From: Candidatus Achromatium palustre
GTDB lineage: Bacteria; Pseudomonadota; Gammaproteobacteria; Chromatiales; Chromatiaceae
Reading direction: 5' to 3'
DNA: 48,954 nucleotides
NCBI GenBank assembly: GCA_001044195.1
Contig: LFCU01000131.1
Location: 1-48,954 of the forward strand
Shown: one piece after another, positions 43,714 through 48,954 of the stretch
Numbering within the stretch: the first letter of the stretch is position 1
Layout of the letters: the number at the start of each line of letters is the position of its first letter
Notes under the pieces: model-generated
Database searches by the model: none
What the model saw: only the letters and a program-made list of their open reading frames with translations
Told to the model about the DNA's origin: nothing
Program-made: the position numbers and the translations under genes

Positions 43714-43783
43714 TAGGCATTATTCAAAACCCTCAATTATTTCTTTTATGGTTGGTCTGGCAAAGGGTTTTGGATAATGTCTA
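43714..43783. repeat. MITE-like element, short form, copy E
   Basis: 70 bp with termini TAGGCATTATTCAAAACCCT / AGGGTTTTGGATAATGTCTA, two mismatches between the arms. Interior unrelated to the long form. Starts 18 bp after the cytochrome stop. Confidence 0.7.
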
Positions 43784-43798
43784 AATATCTAAAAAAAT

Positions 43799-43890
43799 GG
43801 TAACTTCTCAATAAAGTATGGTCTCTGGTGTCGAGGTTCTGCCTCGGCACCAGAACTTGCGTTTAGAGGCGCTTATTGAGAAGCTACAAA
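43799..43890. repeat. Second MITE-like family, TAACTTCTCAATAA ends
   Basis: Arms GTAACTTCTCAATAAAG and CTTATTGAGAAGCTAC enclose CTGGTG-tcGAGG-ttctg-CCTC-ggCACCAG, a strong hairpin. Single ends (TTATTGAGAAG) recur near 37224 and 48333. It lies immediately before the repeat that borders the TnpB fragment. Confidence 0.7.
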
Positions 43891-44520
43891 AAATGCACAT
43901 CCTTGTGCTAGTGAACATTTTGGTACCAGGGATCTATTCCTTAACACCAAGTTCCCCACCCAAAGTGTGGGAACGATTCTTCAATGTCTTGTAGATGAGA
44001 TCTAAAAGACAAGGTCACAATTTTATAGAAATTTGTAGAACCGCTAACCAAAAATCAACAGATCTTCAAACGTGTATAAGGATGTAACCAATCCAATATC
44101 CCCTCGCCTACCTTTTTGGTTAATTCCGAAAAGGAAAACTTAGGGTTACTTTTTCTTAAAATATTGTACGCACCGTTCGCATCGGCATTGATAGTAGTGC
44201 CATTTTGTGAACGGTATAAACCCCGTTTGACTCGTTTGCCATTGAAGGAATGTGTCTTTTTAGGTTCATATTTCTTAGGCAAACAATCACCATCAATAAA
44301 ACTCGCTTTTGAAGTGTAACTCTCATTTGTTACGTCTAGCGTAATGCCATGTAACTCAAGTTTATAGCGCAATTTGTCTATAAACTGACCAAGAGAAAGA
44401 TTCACGAAGTTTTGATTGGTCTTTTTACCCAAGTTGATTTGGTCAAGTGATTTAACTCACATCACCAACCATATTTATGAAAAAATATCTTCTATAAAAA
44501 ATACACATCCTTGTGCTAGT
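43888..44520. mobile_element. Remnant bordered by 25-bp direct repeats
   Basis: AAAAAATGCACATCCTTGTGC(TAGT) at 43888-43912 recurs with one change at 44496-44520. Each copy has a small GCACA-tcct-TGTGC hairpin (one base altered in the right copy). Between them lies only the C-terminal third of a TnpB-like gene on the minus strand. Direct repeats may be hairpin ends of an IS200/IS605-like or derived element, or the result of a deletion between repeats. Confidence 0.5.
44055..44432 (-). pseudogene. TnpB-like (IS200/IS605 OrfB) C-terminal fragment
   Basis: 125 residues covering the end of TnpB: NESYTSKASFIDGDCLP, then FNGKRVKRGLYRS and INADANGAYNILRK, where the Asp of NADANGA is the last RuvC catalytic residue. 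The zinc-ribbon CxxC pairs are absent, as in one TnpB branch. The first ~two-thirds of a TnpB (RuvC I and II) is missing upstream, so it is inactive as a nuclease. No TnpA is seen. Starts from an internal ATG (MGKKTNQNF). Confidence 0.85.
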
Positions 44521-44545
44521 AAATATAACTTTACCTAATTAAAAA

Positions 44546-44935
44546 TTATCTTGCTTGCTCAGTTGGAGCTTGAGGATTTACTGGAGCTGCTTGAGGAGGA
44601 ACTTGAGGGGCAACAGGTGCGCCATAAGGATAACCACCATAAGCAGGATATGCTGGATAGCCATAATAACCACCACCAGGATAACCATAAGGACCATAAT
44701 ATCCATAACGATTATAACGATTCCAACCATGACCACGGCCATGACCACCACCGCTCATATTCATAGAGAAATCGCCCCAACCATCACCCCAACCATCATT
44801 CCAACTATTGTTATCCCAACCATTGTATCCTGGTCCCCAACCACCAGGTCCCCAAGGACCACCACCCCACCAAGCCATTGCAGGCATAGTAATTAATGCA
44901 GTTGTTAGAGCAGTAGCTATAAGTAATTTTTTCAT
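44546..44935 (-). CDS. Sulfur globule protein-like secreted protein
   Basis: 129 residues with a clear signal peptide (cleavage after AMA at 21). The mature part is rich in Gly, Trp, Asn, Asp and Tyr with low-complexity repeats: WWGGGPWGPGGWGPG, SWNDGWGDGWGDFSM, RYGYYGPYGYPGG and a Pro/Gln tail. This matches the style of Sgp proteins, which coat periplasmic sulfur globules in purple sulfur bacteria and related sulfur oxidisers. GGAA precedes the ATG. With sqr in the same window this supports sulfur storage. Other Gly-rich secreted proteins would look similar, so the call is moderate. Confidence 0.7.
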   Translation of the reverse strand: MKKLLIATALTTALITMPAMAWWGGGPWGPGGWGPGYNGWDNNSWNDGWGDGWGDFSMNMSGGGHGRGHGWNRYNRYGYYGPYGYPGGGYYGYPAYPAYGGYPYGAPVAPQVPPQAAPVNPQAPTEQAR

Positions 44936-45136
44936 CTGTAATATTCCAAACTCAATAAAGTTAAAAATTTAATGGCTTAATATTTAATTACAAACTATAT
45001 AGATAGTATAGATAATAAGCCCGAAATATGAAAGTAATTTAAATAATGTACTTTCTGAAATCTAGTATATTAGAAAATTATTAAACTGTGTAATTTTTAT
45101 TTTCGATTAAAAAATACTTTTCAATAGGTTTTATCT

Positions 45137-46240
45137 ATGACTACATCTACCATCCTATCTATCGATAATTCTAGCAATACTTACGCCAATAAAATTAACA
45201 ACATTGTAACTAAACTTACAATGACACGTCCTGATGATTGGCACTTACATCTGAGGGACGGTGCTGTATTGCCTACAACAGTTAGGCATAGTGTGCAACG
45301 CTTTGCTAGAGCTATAATTATGCCTAATCTTAAATCTCCCATAGTTAATACAGATCAAGCCCAGGCTTATCAAAAACGCATTCTTCAAGCCTTGCCTACT
45401 CATTATAATTTTAAGCCTCTTATGACTTTATATCTTACAGATCAATTAACTACAACTGAACTGCAAAAAGCTGTAGCTAGTGGTATAATTTACGCAGTTA
45501 AGCTATATCCATCGGGAGTAACTACTAATTCAGCATCTGGTATCAAGAGTATAGAAAGTATCTATCCTATATTCGAAACTCTACAAAGATTGGATGTACC
45601 CTTATCCATACATGCAGAAGTTTCTGATCCGCAAATAGATATCTTTGATCGCGAAAAAGTATTTTTAGAAGACTATTTAGGAAAGATTATCAAATCGTTT
45701 CCAGAATTGCGCATTATAATAGAACATATTACCACTTCTCAGGCTGTAGATTTTGTAAAAGAGGCATCGACTCAGGTTGCAGCTACGATTACCATTCAGC
45801 ACCTATTGTATAATCGGAACGCAATGTTACTTGGTGGTATCCGACCTCATTTATACTGCTTGCCAATTCTTAAAAGGGCACATCATCAGCAAGCTTTATT
45901 AACCGCCGCTATTAGTGGTAATCCAAAATTTTTTTTAGGAACTGATAGTGCGCCTCATGCTCAATCTACTAAGGAATGCTCTTGTGGTTGCGCTGGTTGT
46001 TATACAGCTCATGCGGCTATTGAGCTGTATGCTGAAGTTTTTGAGCAAGCAGGTGCATTAGACAAACTTGAGGCGTTTGCGGCCTTTTATGGTGCGGATT
46101 TTTATAGGCTGCCACATAATCAAGAGCGTTTGCAATTAGTTAAAGCTGCATGGACAGTACCAGATGCTTATAGTTTTGGTGCGAACCAAGTAATTCCTTT
46201 ACGTGCAGGAGAAAAGGTTACTTGGAAGCTTGATTGCTAA
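45137..46240 (+). CDS. pyrC: Dihydroorotase
   Basis: Zinc enzyme of pyrimidine synthesis: carbamoyl-aspartate to dihydroorotate. 367 residues with an N-terminal extension of ~30 residues before TMTRPDDWHLHLRDG; family members usually start near that point (an ATG lies at 45221). The HLHLRD metal motif, MPNLKSP, Lys in AVKLYPSGVTTNS (carboxylated in the family), HAEV, EHITT and the catalytic Asp in FLGTDSAPH are all seen. This is the class II, E. coli-like type. An extra Cys cluster (ECSCGCAGC) is typical of this class. No linked pyr genes. Confidence 0.94.
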   Translation: MTTSTILSIDNSSNTYANKINNIVTKLTMTRPDDWHLHLRDGAVLPTTVRHSVQRFARAIIMPNLKSPIVNTDQAQAYQKRILQALPTHYNFKPLMTLYLTDQLTTTELQKAVASGIIYAVKLYPSGVTTNSASGIKSIESIYPIFETLQRLDVPLSIHAEVSDPQIDIFDREKVFLEDYLGKIIKSFPELRIIIEHITTSQAVDFVKEASTQVAATITIQHLLYNRNAMLLGGIRPHLYCLPILKRAHHQQALLTAAISGNPKFFLGTDSAPHAQSTKECSCGCAGCYTAHAAIELYAEVFEQAGALDKLEAFAAFYGADFYRLPHNQERLQLVKAAWTVPDAYSFGANQVIPLRAGEKVTWKLDC

Positions 46241-46318
46241 TTAAGGCCAGACTACATTTATATGATTGTTCATAAGCCTTGTGTAGAATTGTATGTGCGC
46301 ACTTCCACCCAACATAAC

Positions 46319-47611
46319 TTATCTTACGATGGCAGCTTGCAGATCCTTTAGCGGTTCACCTTGTGTTAGTTTAAGATTGTATTTTTCCTGAAGAATCTTA
46401 AATACATTTTTAGAAACGAAAGGTGGAGGATTAGGACCAATAGTAATACCTCTAACACCAAGATACAGTAAAGTCAAAAGCACAGCAACAGCCTTTTGCT
46501 CAAACCAGCTTATTACTAACGTCAAAGGAAGATCGTTGATATCGCAATCCAAAGCATTAGCCAAAACAAGTGCTACCTGAATTGCGCCATAAGCATCGTT
46601 ACACTGTCCCATATCCATTAATCTATGAAACCCAAGATGCGAACCATAATCGAAATCACGAATCCTGAATTTTCCACAACCTAAGGTAAGAATAAATGAA
46701 TTTGGAGGAGTATTTTGAGCGTACTCGCTAAAATAATTGCGTCCTGATTCAGCACCATCACATCCACCAATCAGAAAAAAATGACTGATTTGTCCCGTGT
46801 TTACAGCATCACAAATCTTTTTTGCATTGTCTATTAAAACAGAACGGTGAAAACCAATGGTTGTCTCTTGGATAGACATATCAACAAGAGGTTCACAAGT
46901 CTGAGCTTTGGCAATTACTTCGCTAAAATCATCGGTCATTAAACGTTTACCGCCTGGAACTGCCGTTATTCTAGTTGTAAAGAGACGGTCTGCATAAGTT
47001 TGTTTGGGAATCAAAATGCAATTACTGGTTACCACAATAGGGCCATTAAATTGTGTCCATTCTTTCTTTTGCTTTTGCCAGGCACCACCAAAGTGACCTG
47101 CGAGATTTGGATGATTTCGTAGTTTGGGATACATGTGTGCAGGAAGCATTTCGCCGTGAGTATATACCTTTACTGAAGTGCCTTCGCATTGTTGGAGAAG
47201 CTTCCACAAATCTACAAGATCATGTCCAGTAATCAAGATACCTAAACCAGACTGAGTTCCTTCTTTAACTATCGTAGGTTCAGGCTTACCAAAAGTTTCA
47301 ACATGTCCAGTATCGAGCATTTCCATCACCCGCAAATTGTGTTTGCCACACTCAAGCACCAGATCTAATGTTGCATTTTTATCGAAGTTGACATTGGTCA
47401 TTGTGGAAAACAGGGCTTCTTCTATAAAAGCATTTACGGCTTCATCTGTTTTACCTAAACGCCTCGCATGATTTGCGTATGCAGCCATACCTTTGAGTCC
47501 ATAGAGCAATATTTCTTGTAAACTCTGTAGATCAGCATCTTTACCGCAAATACCAGGGCTATTTACACATCCAGTGCCATGAAAAGATTGTTCACATTGA
47601 TTGCAAAACAT
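46319..47611 (-). CDS. hcp: Hybrid cluster protein (Hcp), short form
   Basis: Iron-sulfur-oxygen hybrid-cluster enzyme linked to NO and hydroxylamine reduction and to protein S-nitrosylation. 430 residues, about 120 fewer than E. coli Hcp. The N-terminal cysteines are at 3, 6, 15 and 22 (CX2CX8CX6C); the first three spacings fit the [4Fe-4S] class, not the [2Fe-2S] class. Hybrid-cluster ligand motifs remain: ITGHDLVDLW, VYTHGEML, TSNCILIP, LGCGKFR, GQCNDAYGA and WFEQKAVAVLL. The missing part is in the first helical domain, as in the class III enzymes of some anaerobes. No hcr reductase is adjacent. Denitrification or NO defence is a reasonable role. Confidence 0.9.
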   Translation of the reverse strand: MFCNQCEQSFHGTGCVNSPGICGKDADLQSLQEILLYGLKGMAAYANHARRLGKTDEAVNAFIEEALFSTMTNVNFDKNATLDLVLECGKHNLRVMEMLDTGHVETFGKPEPTIVKEGTQSGLGILITGHDLVDLWKLLQQCEGTSVKVYTHGEMLPAHMYPKLRNHPNLAGHFGGAWQKQKKEWTQFNGPIVVTSNCILIPKQTYADRLFTTRITAVPGGKRLMTDDFSEVIAKAQTCEPLVDMSIQETTIGFHRSVLIDNAKKICDAVNTGQISHFFLIGGCDGAESGRNYFSEYAQNTPPNSFILTLGCGKFRIRDFDYGSHLGFHRLMDMGQCNDAYGAIQVALVLANALDCDINDLPLTLVISWFEQKAVAVLLTLLYLGVRGITIGPNPPPFVSKNVFKILQEKYNLKLTQGEPLKDLQAAIVR

Positions 47612-47630
47612 TTCTTGAGATTATTGATAT

Positions 47631-48176
47631 TTAGTTAATGAAAGAATCTTCTGTTTGCTGATTAGCTCGCTTATGATTAAACATAAGCCCCATAAGTAAA
47701 AAGCTAAACAATGCTAAAAGTCCGATCCAAACTGGAGTCGGCACCAGAATACCAAGCCCTATAAATCCAAGCATAAGCCCTCCACCTACAGCAAAGCTAA
47801 ATCCTTTACTGCCACCAAGAATGATGCCTCCTGTGCCATATATACCACCATATCCAAAAATAGGTATAGGTAAACAACCACCAATGTATAAACCAAAACT
47901 GGAAAAACCTTTTCCTGCAGGATCATATACTAAACCTATTGCCATACCAGGCATTACCGCAGTTCCATTACCTCTATTACCTTTATTAGAGCCTTTAATA
48001 AATACTCTTTTTATAGCATTAAATCCTTTTCCAACTAATTTACCACTGCCTCTAATTACAACACCAATTAACTTACCTAGCCCTTTTCCTCCTCTTGCAT
48101 GTGCTTTTTGTGGATTAATGGCCATAAAAACAGTAGCCAGTAAAATAAGTGTAAAGATGGTCTTAAATCTTTTCAT
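47631..48176 (-). CDS. Gly-rich secreted or membrane protein
   Basis: 181 residues from the ATG at 48176 (GGGAA nine nt upstream; a further ATG at 48191 is less likely). Signal peptide MKRFKTIFTLILLATVFMA, then a basic, Gly-rich segment (KGLGKLIGVVIRGSGKLVGKG in parts), a Gly-rich middle and one clear membrane segment near 150-172. No family recognised. Lies 19 bp upstream of hcp on the same strand, so possibly cotranscribed with it. The ionic N-terminus could bind polyanions, but no role is proposed. Confidence 0.6.
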   Translation of the reverse strand: MKRFKTIFTLILLATVFMAINPQKAHARGGKGLGKLIGVVIRGSGKLVGKGFNAIKRVFIKGSNKGNRGNGTAVMPGMAIGLVYDPAGKGFSSFGLYIGGCLPIPIFGYGGIYGTGGIILGGSKGFSFAVGGGLMLGFIGLGILVPTPVWIGLLALFSFLLMGLMFNHKRANQQTEDSFIN

Positions 48177-48405
48177 GTAAAAAGTTCCCATTCTATGAGC
48201 TTAATAAAATAGTAACAAAAATTGACATAGAATGCAAAATTTGGGTAAATTTTATGGTTATACCTTGTCATATATAAATTGATGCGCTTCATAGCGTATC
48301 ATATAGATTCTATCTATAAAACAGATGCATGTTATTGAGAAGCTACCAGCAAATGTTATAATTTTGGTTTTGTAGATTTTAATTATCAAGTAAATAGGTA
48401 TGTAT

Positions 48406-48612
48406 ATGAAAAAAATGAAAATTCGCATTACTAATGCTGGAGAAACACAAATTCAAGTTGAAGGCGGACAAGGTGATGACTGTGTAACTTTTACTCAAGC
48501 AGTAGAAGCTGCTGTAGGCAAAGTGCAGCATCGTGAATGGAACGAAGATTACCATAAAGATCCAGTGCCAATTCAAATTGGTGATACTGTAAAAGAACAT
48601 TACCAATTATGA
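48406..48612 (+). CDS. DUF2997-like small protein
   Basis: 68 residues; ATG at 48406 has AGG seven nt upstream (48400 and 48415 are other choices). The KIRITNAGETQIQVEGGQGDDC start and following amphipathic helix fit DUF2997, where the Gly-rich turn and Cys are conserved. In other genomes these proteins neighbour DUF1257/Ycf35-like proteins and AAA ATPases; here nothing like that is in view and the gene is followed by the 121-bp palindrome. Function unknown. Confidence 0.7.
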   Translation: MKKMKIRITNAGETQIQVEGGQGDDCVTFTQAVEAAVGKVQHREWNEDYHKDPVPIQIGDTVKEHYQL

Positions 48613-48623
48613 GTTAAAAATTG

Positions 48624-48744
48624 CGGATACGTCTACAAGTTGTGGGAACCATAAATTATCGTTCCCAATCTCTGGATGGAAAAGCATCCTGGACATTCTG
48701 CATCCTATGATTTATAACGTTCCCACAACTTGTAGACGTATCCG
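48624..48744. repeat. 121-bp palindromic element, copy 2
   Basis: Reverse complement of 5576-5696 with two differences. Its arms are better matched than in copy 1 (25 bp or more perfect). The right end abuts a transposase-like fragment in frame (48745 on). Confidence 0.85.
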
Positions 48745-48954
48745 GAATTTCTGTTGCGCCAATCATTGATGGCTGCTCAAGAGCCATTGCGAGAAATTTA
48801 CTCTGGAAATCCTAAACGAGCAACACGTAGTCCATCAGCAAAACTAGTTTTAGATGCTTTTCAATATATCAGCAAAGGTATTATATCTAGTGTTTATTCG
48901 ACCGTTACGTGCCTAAATGATGTACAGGTTAGCGTGTTAAGATTGTTAGATTTC
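48745..48954 (+). pseudogene. Transposase C-terminal fragment, runs off the window
   Basis: 70 codons open from the edge of the palindrome to the window end: LLRQSLMAAQEPLREIY, KRATRSPSAKLVLDAFQYI, then LNDVQVSVLRLLDF. The pattern (R.T..PSAK.VL.AF..I, then VT.LN..Q...L.LL) resembles the last part of IS4/IS1634-type DDE transposases. The 5' part is absent at the left, where the palindrome stands. The gene may continue past 48954. Family assignment is tentative. Confidence 0.5.

Noticed and set aside
44551-44896. Plus-strand His/Thr/Ile-rich ORFs opposite the globule-like gene
   Set aside because: They mirror the low-complexity Gly/Tyr codons of the minus-strand gene, which has the signal peptide and ribosome site.

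Overview
The window looks like a chromosomal segment of an AT-rich, sulfur-oxidising gammaproteobacterium. Lipopolysaccharide export genes (lptCAB), Hsp15 (hslR), an RfaH-type antiterminator, a soluble lytic transglycosylase and a UUG-started rpsT point to a Gram-negative Gammaproteobacterium. A sulfide:quinone oxidoreductase, a secreted Gly/Trp/Tyr-rich protein resembling sulfur globule proteins and two small c-type cytochromes point to a sulfur-storing lineage such as Thiotrichales or Chromatiales. The lineage is inference: there is no rRNA or other marker here.

Layout. 1-5234: three minus-strand genes, namely two proteins with helicase-associated (XPB/Ssl2 N-terminal-like) character and a GAP1-N1-like protein, a possible NTPase-linked conflict module whose partner may lie left of the window. 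5235-15870: housekeeping and energy genes (grxC-hslR, sqr, lptCAB, ppdK), then a TPR membrane protein and a small membrane protein closed by a strong terminator. 15990-19470: a MurL-like epimerase gene broken by one in-frame TAA, an orphan small ORF and a TAXI-type binding protein. 19725-28345: a toxin-antitoxin island with HigBA, a RelE-like pair in an intact and a truncated copy, two YhcG/DUF1016 nucleases, a fused HicA-HicB, DinJ/YafQ-like, MazEF-like and two PIN modules, mostly separated by copies of one palindromic spacer. 28570-31961: a Ser/Thr kinase with about eleven Sel1 repeats, split by a one-base deletion. 32267-43695: mostly core genes (rsmA, lon, rfaH-like, rpsT, slt, a cyclic-nucleotide/rhodanese protein, cytochromes). 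43696-48954: MITE-like elements, a TnpB remnant, a sulfur-globule-like protein, pyrC, a short hcp, a DUF2997-like protein and a transposase remnant.

Repeats dominate the spaces between genes. At least three inverted-repeat element families are present: a TA-flanked element ending in TAGACATTATCC (five copies, two size classes), a 121-bp palindrome (two copies with two differences) and an element ending in TAACTTCTCAATAA. There are also several short REP-like hairpins and perfectly paired palindromes inside the coding regions of the DUF1016 genes.

Several accessory genes carry a single inactivating change in an otherwise intact frame: murL-like TAA, DUF1016 TAG, mazF TAA, an antitoxin CAG-to-TAG, a kinase one-base deletion and a probable one-base insertion in the second DUF1016 gene. 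Core genes look intact. This suggests recent decay of accessory genes, or sequence variation between genome copies, rather than a changed genetic code.
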